Shown here in pieces: positions 7,555 to 17,174 of a DNA stretch of 64,000 nucleotides. The position numbers and the translations under genes were made by a program. The first letter of the stretch is position 1; every line of letters starts with the position of its first letter. The notes beneath the pieces are model-generated. The model made no database searches. It was not told the origin of the DNA and was given only the letters and a program-made list of their open reading frames with translations. The DNA is taken from NCBI GenBank assembly GCA_013360915.1, contig JABWAT010000013.1:1-64000 (forward strand). Reading direction: 5' to 3'. Origin of the DNA: Bacteroidota bacterium. GTDB lineage: Bacteria > Bacteroidota > JABWAT01.

Positions 7555-7986
7555 TCAGGAGTTTGCAGCTTTTTCAAGGTCGGCGATGATGAATTTTTTC
7601 ATCTGCATGAAGGCATACAATACTTTCGGAGCAGTGGCCGGGTTGTTCATCAGAGGTCCAAGAATGGAGGGAATCACCTGCCAGGAAACGCCATACCGGT
7701 CCTTCAGCCAGCCGCATTTATTTTCCTGACCACCTGCTGTCAGTTTCTCCCAGTAATAATCAATTTCTTCCTGAGTGTCGCAGGAAATCACCAGCGACAT
7801 GGCCTCGTTAAACGTAAATTCCGGACCGCCATTCATGTTCATCATCCGGCTGCCATTGATTTCATAAACCGCGATAAAATCATTCCGGCTCAGTAAACGT
7901 GAATTGGGAAATACTGAACAATAAAAGTCGGCGGCTTCATGGGCTTTTCCATCGAACCAGAGACATGGGTACACAGGGGTTGGCAT
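7555..7986 (-). CDS. VOC/PhnB-like protein
   Basis: A 143-residue vicinal-oxygen-chelate fold protein of the PhnB / '3-demethylubiquinone-9 3-methyltransferase' group: PVYPCLWFDGKAHEAADFYC at the start, the metal-side FTFNEAMSLVISCDTQEEID, and GWLKDRYGVSWQVIP near the end. Despite the historic name these are not demonstrated methyltransferases, and the activity of this one is unknown. A ribosome site AAAGGA precedes the ATG. Downstream is the GNAT gene, 10 bases away from its preferred start. Confidence 0.87.
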   Translation of the reverse strand: MPTPVYPCLWFDGKAHEAADFYCSVFPNSRLLSRNDFIAVYEINGSRMMNMNGGPEFTFNEAMSLVISCDTQEEIDYYWEKLTAGGQENKCGWLKDRYGVSWQVIPSILGPLMNNPATAPKVLYAFMQMKKFIIADLEKAANS

Positions 7987-8034
7987 GGGCAGAAGTCCTT
8001 TATTAAAATCTGAAACGGTTGTTAATTGAAACGA

Positions 8035-8364
8035 CTATTTTTTTCGGGATTTGCCGGTTGGTTTCGATTCCAGTTCCTGTCTGGAAATACGGATCAGATG
8101 TGAAAACCAACGGGAATCTTCGAACCGGGTGCCGATGTCGAAACAGGGTTTTGCGCCGGGATAGGGTTGTCCTTCGACCGGCGTTCCGATAAAGGCCCGG
8201 CCTGCTTCGGTGGCCTTAACATACACACGGTTGTCGGCGATGATCGCTGTGTAGACTCCATCGCAGTACACCATGAATTCGCCCATCATGGAGCGGGTGG
8301 TGATAACGCCTGCATCGGATGCCTGATCGGCGATGTAAGCGGCAAAAGATTTGTCGGAGGGCAT
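8035..8364 (-). CDS. TfoX N-terminal domain protein
   Basis: 109 residues with the TfoX/Sxy N-terminal fold: TTRSMMGEFMVYCDGVYTAIIADNRVYVKATE followed by PGAKPCFDIG. The C-terminal TfoX helix-hairpin domain of full-length Sxy (about 200 residues) is absent, which is common for stand-alone members. Sxy regulates competence in gammaproteobacteria, but a role here is not established. It lies 12 bases after the coiled-coil membrane gene and is probably cotranscribed. Confidence 0.85.
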   Translation of the reverse strand: MPSDKSFAAYIADQASDAGVITTRSMMGEFMVYCDGVYTAIIADNRVYVKATEAGRAFIGTPVEGQPYPGAKPCFDIGTRFEDSRWFSHLIRISRQELESKPTGKSRKK

Positions 8365-8376
8365 GGTGTGTTTTCT

Positions 8377-8748
8377 TTAATTCAGCAGTAACCCGATTAA
8401 TAGTCCGGCAAGGAGGCCGGAACCACCCCATAACAAACCGATTTTCCACTCGTTGGCCTGTGATTGATCACGGTAGTTTTTCAGGGTCTCTCTGGCCTTT
8501 GCCAGTTCGTCATGTACGGCAGCCAGACCGGCCGATTGTGCCGACAGAGAATCAGCTGCTACCGACAGACCTGCCACCTGCCGGTTCCGGAATTGTTCGA
8601 TGATCAAAAGCAATTGCTCACGATCCGATTCCAGATCCCGGATGTAGGATTCCTGCAGATTAATCAGTTGATCATACGCTTTCTGTTTTGATAGCGTTGA
8701 ATCAGGAGTGGAAACCAACAGGTTCAGACATATCAGAAGGCTGGTCAT
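8377..8748 (-). CDS. Coiled-coil protein with C-terminal membrane anchor
   Basis: 123 residues: a hydrophobic N-terminus (MTSLLICLNLLVS), a long heptad-rich helical region (about 20-95) and a C-terminal transmembrane segment with glycine zipper (LLWGGSGLLAGLLIGLLL). Its ATG overlaps the stop of the preceding gene (ATGA at 8745-8748), so the two are translated together. Both proteins combine one membrane helix with a periplasmic-type coiled coil and may assemble. The topology recalls small two-gene envelope or spanin-like pairs, but no family was recognised. Confidence 0.65.
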   Translation of the reverse strand: MTSLLICLNLLVSTPDSTLSKQKAYDQLINLQESYIRDLESDREQLLLIIEQFRNRQVAGLSVAADSLSAQSAGLAAVHDELAKARETLKNYRDQSQANEWKIGLLWGGSGLLAGLLIGLLLN

Positions 8749-9077
8749 GGTCGATCCGCTTTGGGTTGGTTAATGAGTGACAGAAGAGAATCCCGCCTTG
8801 CCTGAAAGGCTTTATAACGGGCATCATGTCTGGCATTACTGGCCGCCAGAATCCGGTCGAGATCCTGAATCTGAAAAAGAAGAATGCGTATCTGGTGATC
8901 CAGATCGGCGTTCCGGACCCGAAGCTGGGTCAGCAGCGAATCGGCCGATTCCACAGTCCGGATAGCTGGTTTCAATGAGTCGGGCTGCCCGGAATGGGTG
9001 AAAAGCCAACCGGTGATGGCCCCGGCTAAAAAGGTGACAATGATACCCGCAATGGCCCAACGGAGAGAAATGGTCAT
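8745..9077 (-). CDS. Single-pass membrane coiled-coil protein
   Basis: 110 residues from the ATG at 9077; the longer frame from 9134 begins with TTG and a polar tail. One N-terminal transmembrane helix (WAIAGIIVTFLAGAITGWLF) is followed by a heptad-rich helix through to the C-terminus. It forms an overlapping pair with the gene at 8377-8748. Function unknown. Confidence 0.65.
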   Translation of the reverse strand: MTISLRWAIAGIIVTFLAGAITGWLFTHSGQPDSLKPAIRTVESADSLLTQLRVRNADLDHQIRILLFQIQDLDRILAASNARHDARYKAFQARRDSLLSLINQPKADRP

Positions 9078-9168
9078 ACCCGGAATCCGGCTTTTGTTTT
9101 TCTGAAATGTACCCGAAACCGGAAAAGGAAGCAACCCGCGGCCATCCGGTCGGGCAAAACCGGCCCTT

Positions 9169-10335
9169 TCAGTTTTGCTTAGAGGCCGCCGGTCGGGGAG
9201 TTTTCATACCGAAGAGAAACCGGAGGGCAGGCACCGGCATTATCACGAACCAGTAAATACCAACTGTGCAGATCAGGGAAAGAAGGCTGATCAGCAGGTA
9301 CTCGGTCCAGATGGGCCAATGGATGGAAATGAAAGGAGCGGCCACGAGAATGATCACCGTCTGATGCAGGATGTAAAAGGGATAGATGCCTTCATTCAGC
9401 CGGCTCAGCCAGGGGTGTGGCTGGTTCAGGTACGCTTGGCCGTAACCAATGATGGTCAGAACCCACGACCATCCCATCAGCACCCCATTGATGAACCAGA
9501 AACGGCTGATGGCATCGTTCCAGTCGGGAAACGTGCGCCATGGCCAGTAGTCGCTTGAGACCATGGTCATCATCACAGCGAGGGAAATCAGACCGGTGGC
9601 GAGGTGAATACGACGGTGAGTTGAAATGGAGTACCAGATCACGGGAGACCGGTAGAAAATAAATCCGGCAATGAAGAAACAATAATACTGGGTGAAGGCC
9701 GCCCAGTCATCAATCAGACCGTGAGTTTCTTCGGGAAAAAAGGGTCTCAGAATCGCCTGAGTCAATAGAATGACCAGCACACCCGACAGGAATCCGTAAG
9801 GACGCGAAATCCAGGTATTCAGCCATGCATAAAAGCCTTCCGACCGGTCGCTTTTCAGCCAGCGCAGGAGGGGAATGCTTAGGACCGAGTAGAGAAACAG
9901 ATACAGGATGAACCACAGGTGATGCCAGCTCAGATTACCGGCCGGGTAAGGTCCAGTGGTGAAAATGCTGGGGTAAAACTGAAGAAAGGAGGAATACTGT
10001 GCACTTTTCTCGATGTAAATCTGGGGCGGAACGATGACCAGCATGCCCACGATAAGCGGAATCATGAGACGCCGGAACCGCTCTCCGGCATAAGCAGGCA
10101 TGGTCCGCGACCGCAGTGCAAGAAACGTTCCGGCACCCGACACAAACAGCAGCAGAGGCATCCGCCATTCATGCATCCAGTGCATGGGGTAAATAAACAG
10201 CGGGCTGGTTTCCTCATTTTTAATGTGCCATCCCCACGGATTGAAAAACATGCCCACATGGAAGAACAGCACCAGCAGAACAGCAATCACCCGAAGCCAG
10301 TCGAGATCATGCAACCGTTGTGGGGATCCGGACAT
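9169..10335 (-). CDS. Acyltransferase family 3 membrane protein
   Basis: 388 residues with about ten membrane helices. The first part carries the Acyl_transf_3 signature (LHDLDWLRVIAVLLVLFFHV, with the conserved R and H) and the HEWRMPLLLFVSGAGTFLAL motif typical of the OpgC/glucan-modifying branch. These enzymes transfer acyl groups to extracytoplasmic carbohydrates. The substrate is unknown. It is the last gene of a minus-strand run after the TonB receptor and the YhcH protein. Confidence 0.87.
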   Translation of the reverse strand: MSGSPQRLHDLDWLRVIAVLLVLFFHVGMFFNPWGWHIKNEETSPLFIYPMHWMHEWRMPLLLFVSGAGTFLALRSRTMPAYAGERFRRLMIPLIVGMLVIVPPQIYIEKSAQYSSFLQFYPSIFTTGPYPAGNLSWHHLWFILYLFLYSVLSIPLLRWLKSDRSEGFYAWLNTWISRPYGFLSGVLVILLTQAILRPFFPEETHGLIDDWAAFTQYYCFFIAGFIFYRSPVIWYSISTHRRIHLATGLISLAVMMTMVSSDYWPWRTFPDWNDAISRFWFINGVLMGWSWVLTIIGYGQAYLNQPHPWLSRLNEGIYPFYILHQTVIILVAAPFISIHWPIWTEYLLISLLSLICTVGIYWFVIMPVPALRFLFGMKTPRPAASKQN

Positions 10336-10382
10336 AAAAAACCCTTTTTTGTCGGAATCTTACGGATGGTTCACGGGTCAGG

Positions 10383-10844
10383 TTACAGAGGAAAACTGAG
10401 GCGTAGTTTCATCACCACTTTACGGACGGGTGCCGGTGAGCCATTGTGGATGGAAGGCATATGCAATTCAGGTGGAAAAAAGATGGCAACCTGACCGGGG
10501 ACCAGGCGGGTATAGGCGCAGCGCTCATCGAACAGCATGTAATCATCTTCCGGATGGTAGGGAACCGATGGAACCTGACCGGTATTGGGCAGGTACCCGA
10601 CCCATTCCTCACCGGAAATCAGGAAATGGATATCGGTGAAAATCCGGTGGGCTTCCATTTTGGTTTCATCGCGGTTTTTGGTCTGATAGTCGCTGAGGAT
10701 GGCAAAGATATCATCGCCCAGAACCGGGTATTTTCCCGGCGTCATGGAGGAAAAGTCGGTGGATTGAAGATAGCTGAAGGCCGTTTTCAGGTAAGGATGG
10801 ATGGCTTCGTATCTGGCCGAGGCAGACAACTGATCAACAATCAT
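10383..10844 (-). CDS. YhcH/YjgK/YiaL family protein
   Basis: 153 residues of the YhcH/EbgC (DUF386) beta-sandwich family: GKYPVLGDDIFAILSDYQTK, ETKMEAHRIFTDIHFLISGE with the metal-site His/Glu, and a cupin-like end PGQVAIFFPPELHMPSIHNG. Relatives are linked to sialic acid or sugar catabolism as anomerase-like proteins. It starts 12 bases after the TonB receptor stop, implying co-expression and suggesting that the receptor may import a sugar derivative. Confidence 0.88.
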   Translation of the reverse strand: MIVDQLSASARYEAIHPYLKTAFSYLQSTDFSSMTPGKYPVLGDDIFAILSDYQTKNRDETKMEAHRIFTDIHFLISGEEWVGYLPNTGQVPSVPYHPEDDYMLFDERCAYTRLVPGQVAIFFPPELHMPSIHNGSPAPVRKVVMKLRLSFPL

Positions 10845-10856
10845 GAAAAAGTTCCT

Positions 10857-13094
10857 TTAAAATTCGAATCCGGTTTTCAGTCTGATAAACCGGGGTGTGC
10901 CCGGAATAAAGTGAATGTCGGTGACCGGAGATGGTTCGGTTAAAAGACGAGTTTCGGTGGCAAACTGGGTTTCTTTCCAGTCATTATCAAAGATATTATC
11001 GACAGAGAGTTCTGCAAACCAGGGTCCGGTCTGGTACCCGACCATCAGATCGGTAATGACATAGCCCTCGGCTGTAATGGTGCCATCTTCATTGGCCGGA
11101 CGGTCACCCATCCAGCGGTATCGCAAGGTTCCCTTCCAACCCGATTCATGGCGGACGGTCAGACCACCGGTGCTGGTCCATTCGGGAGCCAGCGGAACGA
11201 GGTCTTCACCAGCGGGTTCACCGACTGCCCGTGCATGAGCATAATTCACATCGGCATCGGCAAAAAGCCAATCGAGCATCTGGTACCTGAACCCTGCGTC
11301 GAAACCCATCCGCCGGGTTTTCCCGGATGGTTCCACCACACCAGCATCACCGACGTAGACAAATTCCTGTTCCAGATTCAGGATCCATCCAGAGGTGGTG
11401 ATCATCAGCCGCGGAATGGGTTTCCAGATGGATCCCAGATCAGCCCCGACAGCAATGGGAATCATCGACGTTCCTTTTCCTGAGGCAACCACGCGGGTAT
11501 CGTTGGAGTGAAATCCCATGCCAGATTTCAGATAGAACTGCCACTGATCGGTGGGTGTGTAAATGACGTTGAATTTCGGACTGAATCTGGTATCGTAAAA
11601 AGATTGCGTTCCAAAGGGTTTTTTTACAGCATCCAGCAGAGTGAAACGGAAATAATCAATTCTCAGCGCCGGATTGAGTTTCCAGTCACCGTAATCAAAC
11701 TCTGCATCGGCAAATCCGAACCAGTTGTTTTCAACGATATCGCTGATGGCCAGTGTATCGAGAGTGATCAGGCGGTCCTTTGTGTGAGTCAGTCCGATAT
11801 CGTCGATTTCATCAGTCCGGAAACCGGCTCCTGCCCGGTAACCGACTTCCCAATCTCCGAGACGCAAGGAAGCGTGGTAAACCGACTGGACCCCGGAGAG
11901 CAATCTGGTTTCCTTTTGTCTGATCTGATCCCCATTCAGAGAGTCTATAAGGAAAAAGGTGAAGTTGGAATACAGATCAAAGTCATATTGGCTTAGGTAG
12001 CCCGATGTTTTGATGAAAGAATGAGCATCCAGCAAAAACAGGTGGTCCGCCTGAAGGTTACTGCGGCTGGTTGAACCACCTTCGGTGTCATCGATGGCTC
12101 CGAACCATCCGATGGCTCCCGACTTAACAGCCCGTTCAGGAATCTGACCCGAGGCATCCCAGCGGCTGGCAAACCGGCTTGCGGTCAGGATCAGGTGCTG
12201 GTGGGATGATGGCTGACCTGAATATTTCAGAAACCAGTTGGTGCGGCTGAGTTGCTGGGGAGAGTCGAAGGCACCATCGGTCATGACATTTTCCACGGCC
12301 AGATAGGCACGGTGGATTCCATCGGTGGGAAGCAGGTTCAGCAATCCGACCATGCGATAGGAATTGAACTGACCAGCTTCCATGGCAATCAGGTTCTGAC
12401 TGATCACCGGAAGGGTTTCGAGATTCACATACCCGGCAGTGTTGAAATTTCCGCGATCCGCGTAATAGGGTCCTTTTCCGAAGTCAATTTTTCCAATGGT
12501 TTCCGGTATGACAAAATGAAGATCGGCATATCCCTGACCATGAGCATGAGAGACCATGTTCACGGGCATGTTGTCAACCGAGATGGCCACATCGGTTCCA
12601 TGGTCCACATCAAATCCGCGCATAAACAACTGTTCGGCCTTTCCGCCACCGGCATGTTGCCCGATGAAAAGGCCCGGTGTTTTCCTGAGCAGTTCCTGTG
12701 AGTTGGCAACCGGACTGACCTTCATGTCGATTTCGGCCACCTGTCTGAGCGGATTGACCGATCCGTTAACGACCAGCTGATCGAGTACAATCGGGGACGG
12801 TTGAAGGATAATATCCAGCGGAGTTCCCACCGATTTTAAATGAACCACCTGACTGAAGTAACCGAGACGGTAAATGCCCAGTGAATCGCCCGCCTGACAA
12901 TCGGGAAGGGTAAACCGGCCAGACTCATCGGTGTGATCGTGGAACCCCGTTCTGAAATTAACCACATACACCTGATCAAGTTTCTGGCCCGGACCGGCAC
13001 TGACCGTTCCGGTTTGAATGGGACCGGGGTGAGCATAGGTGAGAAGTGGAACCAGGATTAAAAGATTGAATAACAGCCAAAAACGACGAGTCAT
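10857..13094 (-). CDS. TonB-dependent outer-membrane receptor
   Basis: 745 residues. Signal peptide (LLFNLLILVPLLTYAH), then a carboxypeptidase-regulatory-like beta-sandwich (about 25-110, TDESGRFTLPDCQAGDSLGI), a plug domain (about 115-230, LRKTPGLFIGQHAGGGKAEQ, FMRGFDVDHGTDVAISVDNM) and a 22-strand barrel ending in the C-terminal Phe (RLKTGFEF). It would import a ligand across the outer membrane using TonB energy. No SusD partner is adjacent. A strong ribosome site (AGGAGG) lies just before the ATG. The YhcH and acyltransferase genes follow in the same direction. Ligand unknown. Confidence 0.9.
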   Translation of the reverse strand: MTRRFWLLFNLLILVPLLTYAHPGPIQTGTVSAGPGQKLDQVYVVNFRTGFHDHTDESGRFTLPDCQAGDSLGIYRLGYFSQVVHLKSVGTPLDIILQPSPIVLDQLVVNGSVNPLRQVAEIDMKVSPVANSQELLRKTPGLFIGQHAGGGKAEQLFMRGFDVDHGTDVAISVDNMPVNMVSHAHGQGYADLHFVIPETIGKIDFGKGPYYADRGNFNTAGYVNLETLPVISQNLIAMEAGQFNSYRMVGLLNLLPTDGIHRAYLAVENVMTDGAFDSPQQLSRTNWFLKYSGQPSSHQHLILTASRFASRWDASGQIPERAVKSGAIGWFGAIDDTEGGSTSRSNLQADHLFLLDAHSFIKTSGYLSQYDFDLYSNFTFFLIDSLNGDQIRQKETRLLSGVQSVYHASLRLGDWEVGYRAGAGFRTDEIDDIGLTHTKDRLITLDTLAISDIVENNWFGFADAEFDYGDWKLNPALRIDYFRFTLLDAVKKPFGTQSFYDTRFSPKFNVIYTPTDQWQFYLKSGMGFHSNDTRVVASGKGTSMIPIAVGADLGSIWKPIPRLMITTSGWILNLEQEFVYVGDAGVVEPSGKTRRMGFDAGFRYQMLDWLFADADVNYAHARAVGEPAGEDLVPLAPEWTSTGGLTVRHESGWKGTLRYRWMGDRPANEDGTITAEGYVITDLMVGYQTGPWFAELSVDNIFDNDWKETQFATETRLLTEPSPVTDIHFIPGTPRFIRLKTGFEF

Positions 13095-13270
13095 GACTAC
13101 CTCCTGAAGGAAAAATAGACAGAGGCTTAAAAACAGACAAAAATATCCTGTATCCTGACTCTCATTTAATCAGATATTAATTCAATCGTACACAAACGAC
13201 CTAACCTGTTTCAGAAGTGCTGCCGTCCTGTCATCTTGCGGTTTATTTGACCATTTCAAACCTGAACTGG

Positions 13271-15025
13271 CTATTTCCTGATTTCTTCCAACACCCGTTC
13301 GATCGCGGTATCCCGATGATTCAGGAAATCACCGATGGTTTGTTCAGCGGGCAGATCTGGTACCAGTCCGGTGTCGGGTCCCGGCTCTGCCAGCAGAGTG
13401 GTCAGGAGGGGAATATCAACTTCGAGTCCTGAATTGGGTAAGTGAAGAAAGAAAAACTGACCCCCGGAAGAACCCTTCAGATTTCCACCGGTTTCGGTAC
13501 CCACCTGAATGGAAAGTTTGAATTGATTCCACAAAACAGCCAGATGGTGTGTGGCGGAACTGTTTATCGGTGAGGTCAACAACCAGACCGTTCCGTTGAA
13601 ACGGTTATTTGCGGGCTCCAGTACGACTGGTGACCCGGTGCGGGAGGTCAATTCATAAAATCCGTTTTCCGTTGGTTTTACCGTTCCCCGTCTGTCAAAC
13701 CAGGAAGGTTCCCAGGTACTCAGAAAAGGTCTGAGACTATCAGGAACCGTTTCATACCGGATCACAGGAATTCCCCCTGGCTTCCAGGTAACCGTCTGAT
13801 CAATCACATACCTGGTTAATTCTGAGATCACTTCATCAGCCCCTCCTTCATTTTCTCTGATGTCGATAATCAGATGCGGAGTCTTTTTTTCGGCTAACCT
13901 GGAAAACCATTGTTCCAGTTTCTTTTTCCAGTCGAACCCGAAATTCCAGACCGTAAAGGAGTTCAGTTTCATGATAGCCAACCGATCAGCCTGGTGAAAG
14001 GTCAGGGTCCACGGATCGGCCGGACGTTGAAGCTGTTGTTGTCTCTGTTTGAAGGTTGTTCCTGAAACATCCATTCGCTTTACCCGAGAATCGGGTGTCA
14101 GTATGGTGACATGCGATGAATCGGTCAGATTGAGAAAAAGGTCGGTCACCTGAAGGTTATTGCCTGTACACAATTGCGTCATTCGCTTGGCATGCTGGGT
14201 CCCGTCAGCACGTGTAAGCGGAAACAACTGGCTGGCAACCGAATCGGCTGATATTGAATCAATGGTCATTAGTCGTGAACCAACCGGGAACGCCAGCGTA
14301 TCGATTGCATCGCTGATTATAAAGGAACCTTCAATCCAGTTTGTGAAAAAGGGCAGAACCTGTTTTTCTTCCAGCCAGTATTTGTTTAATGAAACAGCCT
14401 GGTTATATCGGTTAGCCCAGGTATGACTGCACCGGATGCTGCTTAAAAAAGCTGTCATTAAACGATAAGCTTCTGTCTGGTTAACGGGACGGGAATTTTC
14501 CAGCATTCTGACCTGACTGAGATAAGAGTCGCGATCCTGAAACCGGTACAAAGACGGATGAAACTCAGCAAGTGCCCGGGTTAATAAACGGATGTCCTGT
14601 TGCCATCCCTCCGCAGATATTTTTACAGAGTCAGGATGGTCAGGATTATCATACCGTGCATTTACAACCCTGGAGGAATCGGCATACAGCCACTCCCGTC
14701 GGTTGGTAAAGCCTTCCAGTTCCCATTGGGTATCATTGGCGATCAGTTTCCATTGAAGACTTTGAACAGGATGATTGATCTGTAATTGAACGGACCCGGT
14801 AAAGAAACCAGCGGAATCGGGTCCGGAAAGGAAAAATGTCCGTTCCCATGAAAGCGGATTTATCGACCCCCGCAGACCCAATGAGGCGGGAGGGTTGGTT
14901 GAATCAGGCCATTTAACCTTAAAGTGGACCTTTGTCTGGAAAGGGACTTTGCTCTGCTGATCGATCGTGCTGCAACCTGCCGATAACAGCATGAGAAGGA
15001 ATACCATTGGATAGAGCCAGTTCAT
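13271..15025 (-). CDS. S41-family peptidase lipoprotein
   Basis: 584 residues from the ATG at 15025 (AGG upstream); the alternative start at 15052 is TTG. The N-terminus is a lipoprotein signal (FLLMLLSAGC). A beta-rich region precedes the tail-specific protease domain: RSLLTRALAEFHPSLYRFQD-like helix at about 150-170, core strands PHLIIDIRENEGGADE, and the nucleophile region LLTSPINSSATHHLAV with GTETGGNLKGSSGG after it. No PDZ domain is evident. It should be an envelope-anchored serine protease. It lies between the AraC-type regulator and the TonB receptor on the same strand. Confidence 0.82.
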   Translation of the reverse strand: MNWLYPMVFLLMLLSAGCSTIDQQSKVPFQTKVHFKVKWPDSTNPPASLGLRGSINPLSWERTFFLSGPDSAGFFTGSVQLQINHPVQSLQWKLIANDTQWELEGFTNRREWLYADSSRVVNARYDNPDHPDSVKISAEGWQQDIRLLTRALAEFHPSLYRFQDRDSYLSQVRMLENSRPVNQTEAYRLMTAFLSSIRCSHTWANRYNQAVSLNKYWLEEKQVLPFFTNWIEGSFIISDAIDTLAFPVGSRLMTIDSISADSVASQLFPLTRADGTQHAKRMTQLCTGNNLQVTDLFLNLTDSSHVTILTPDSRVKRMDVSGTTFKQRQQQLQRPADPWTLTFHQADRLAIMKLNSFTVWNFGFDWKKKLEQWFSRLAEKKTPHLIIDIRENEGGADEVISELTRYVIDQTVTWKPGGIPVIRYETVPDSLRPFLSTWEPSWFDRRGTVKPTENGFYELTSRTGSPVVLEPANNRFNGTVWLLTSPINSSATHHLAVLWNQFKLSIQVGTETGGNLKGSSGGQFFFLHLPNSGLEVDIPLLTTLLAEPGPDTGLVPDLPAEQTIGDFLNHRDTAIERVLEEIRK

Positions 15026-15100
15026 ATCAGACCTAGTGTTTTTTTTCAGCAAAGATGGCTGCTTTGGGAGGTGCTGATCGTCTCAATTTCCTGCAAGCGA

Positions 15101-16300
15101 TCAACTGTGAAGATTTTGAGACCTGTTTTCTGCCATGGACAAGTAGGAAGAAGGAGTTTTTCCTGTTTCTGTTTTGAAGACCCGGTTAAAGGTGGCCTTG
15201 CTTTTAAACCCCGAATCAAGTGCGATTCCAAGCAGGCTGAAATCGGTTGCCTGGCCTGTATCAATCAGGTTTTGGACATGTCTGACCCGGAAGCGGTTGA
15301 CAAACTGATTAAAATTAACAGTCAGCCCGCTATTCAGGGCTTTTGAAATGGCTGCTGGTGAAACGTCCATCAGGCGTGCAAGTTTTTCCAGGGTCAACTC
15401 CGGATCCAGATACCATTTCTGGTCAGACATTCCGCTCTGCAGGAGACTGATCAGCTGCGGGTGTTGGTCGGTTTTATCAGTATTCAGAGGTTCCTGCCAA
15501 TCAGGAGAGAACTCCAGGTTCCAGGACGGATCCTTTTTCCACAGAAGGCCGGCGAATGAGAGGTAATAGCTGATTAATCCCCATACAAAAAAGGAAAACC
15601 AAAGTTCCTGGTAGCTGAGAGGAGATAAACTGTTCCAGATTCTGAAACCAAGCCAGATCAGGACCGATAAAGCCAAAGCAACCAAAAACCTTCCAAACCA
15701 GGCCATTGAAAGAATATCAGTGAATGAATAATTCTGACGGATATATCTCTGATACAATCGGAAATCACGGAAAATCAGCCAGGAGTAAGCCCCGACCGAG
15801 ATATAGATCCCTGCATGAAGCAGGTCGGACCATACAGGTATTCCATTTAAGGCAAGTTCTCCCTGAGTATGGCCATGATAAGGCAGCGGCTGACCGGTGA
15901 AGAAGGGTGTTATCACCAGATCGGTTACCGTGATGATCAGAGTGGTGATGATTGAAATCAATCCCGGAATCAGATGGAACCAATCGGTTCTGGTCATGGT
16001 GAAACGGGAATTAGTTACACTTCTGAAATAAAAGAGAGCAATGGGCCCCATGAAGTACCAATTGCTGAACGGAAAGTAGAACATAAAGGTAGAAAAGCCA
16101 TCACGGCTATCATACCAACCCATAAACCCCAACATCCAGGAAGCAATTCTGAAAGTGATCAGCAGAAGCAGAATTCCAAAAAAGCGATCAGCATACCGGT
16201 CTGTGGTTCCCGTCCGAAACAGGAAGATGAACGAACAAATCAGTCCGTTAACGACGGATGGAAGAAGAAGGCTGCTGAACAGATTCGATTCAAACGGCAT
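15101..16300 (-). CDS. 7TM AraC-family transcription regulator
   Basis: 399 residues from the ATG at 16300. The frame extends upstream, but that extension overlaps the previous gene and has no membrane character. Seven or so transmembrane helices (residues about 10-235) are fused to a C-terminal AraC-type double helix-turn-helix (LTLEKLARLMDVSPAAISKA ... FSLLGIALDSGFKSKATFNR, ending TGKTPSSYL). This architecture suggests a membrane-embedded sensor that binds DNA directly. It may regulate the S41 lipoprotein gene 75 bases downstream. Confidence 0.85.
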   Translation of the reverse strand: MPFESNLFSSLLLPSVVNGLICSFIFLFRTGTTDRYADRFFGILLLLITFRIASWMLGFMGWYDSRDGFSTFMFYFPFSNWYFMGPIALFYFRSVTNSRFTMTRTDWFHLIPGLISIITTLIITVTDLVITPFFTGQPLPYHGHTQGELALNGIPVWSDLLHAGIYISVGAYSWLIFRDFRLYQRYIRQNYSFTDILSMAWFGRFLVALALSVLIWLGFRIWNSLSPLSYQELWFSFFVWGLISYYLSFAGLLWKKDPSWNLEFSPDWQEPLNTDKTDQHPQLISLLQSGMSDQKWYLDPELTLEKLARLMDVSPAAISKALNSGLTVNFNQFVNRFRVRHVQNLIDTGQATDFSLLGIALDSGFKSKATFNRVFKTETGKTPSSYLSMAENRSQNLHS

Positions 16301-16841
16301 GCGTCTGTCTGGCCAGATCAGCGAACGACCGGACAGGATGTTTACCAGCAGGGGGTGGAGGGGGAGTCGGCACGGGATCCGGTTTGGGAGGCAATGTTTC
16401 GGCCAGCCTGGCAAAGAAATCAATCCGTGGTTTCGGTCCGGCCACGGGAACCGGGCCTTTCAGATGAGGAGGTTGCTCATTCCGGATGTAATACTTCAAG
16501 ACATCTTTCACGGCCAGTGAAACGCCCGGATCGATGGTGACAGCATCTTTTCCGAAACGGTCCAGGACCGACGGGTCAATTTTTTTATTATCCGGAACCA
16601 GAATCGGGGCCAGATTTCCGGCCACATCCCGTTCACCCGAGTCAATCTTGGCGTGAGTCAGTCCGGTCAGTTTTTTCCAGGTGATGGCCTCTTCATTCCG
16701 GTTTTTGCCGTAACAAAGCTGAAAGCCGGTCACGAAACCTTTGTCGTCCTGCCAGACAAACAGATCGAAGTACTCGTTGGCAAACCAACGGGTCCGCTGA
16801 TCATCACTGTCCTGTTTTATGTTGTTAATTTCCCGAAGCAT
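16290..16841 (-). CDS. Hypothetical protein with proline-rich tail
   Basis: 183 residues from the ATG at 16841. The open frame reaches 16988, but the extra 49 residues lack coding character and AAGGA stands near 16841. The first 120 residues form a compact domain (WFANEYFDLFVWQDDKGFVT, FQLCYGKNRNEEAITW); the end is proline-rich (PPKPDPVPTPPPPPAG). No family recognised. Its 3' end overlaps the start of the AraC-type regulator by 11 bases. Confidence 0.6.
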   Translation of the reverse strand: MLREINNIKQDSDDQRTRWFANEYFDLFVWQDDKGFVTGFQLCYGKNRNEEAITWKKLTGLTHAKIDSGERDVAGNLAPILVPDNKKIDPSVLDRFGKDAVTIDPGVSLAVKDVLKYYIRNEQPPHLKGPVPVAGPKPRIDFFARLAETLPPKPDPVPTPPPPPAGKHPVRSFADLARQTHAV

Positions 16842-17174
16842 CGTCCTTAAAAATACAAACCACCTGCCCAATGTGTAAGCTCTTTTCATGTCCACGTGCT
16901 GCAGTCCACATGAAAATCTGTTCCATTCCTCCGGTCGGGGAACCCAAAAGGGGGTAAAATTCTGTTCGTACTGATTTATGGCCAGCAATCAAAACCGGCT
17001 GAGACTGCCTGTGAAGGTTCTATATGATTCAAACTTAGATTATTTAGTAGATAAATGACAACGACTTAAAAAATTAACTAAAAATGACGCAGAAGTCTTG
17101 CAATCATTAAGTCGACAAACTAATTTGGCACCCCTGTGTGACACTCGTCACCGAAAGTAACGGAACTGGAGACT
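16842..17174. promoter_or_regulatory. Divergent control region upstream of the CheY operon
   Basis: A 333-base AT-rich gap between a minus-strand gene and the plus-strand signalling operon, so it must carry promoters for both. A TTGGCAC element at 17125-17131 matches the -24 half of a sigma-54 promoter, but the -12 half is not conserved. GGAG precedes the CheY ATG. Confidence 0.45.

Noticed and set aside
9919-10494. Plus-strand open frame over the acyltransferase and YhcH genes
   Set aside because: Antisense to two recognised genes with His/Gln/Pro-biased shadow sequence.
17125-17141. Possible sigma-54 promoter before the CheY gene
   Set aside because: The -24 element (TTGGCAC) is good, but the -12 position reads TGTGA instead of TTGCA.
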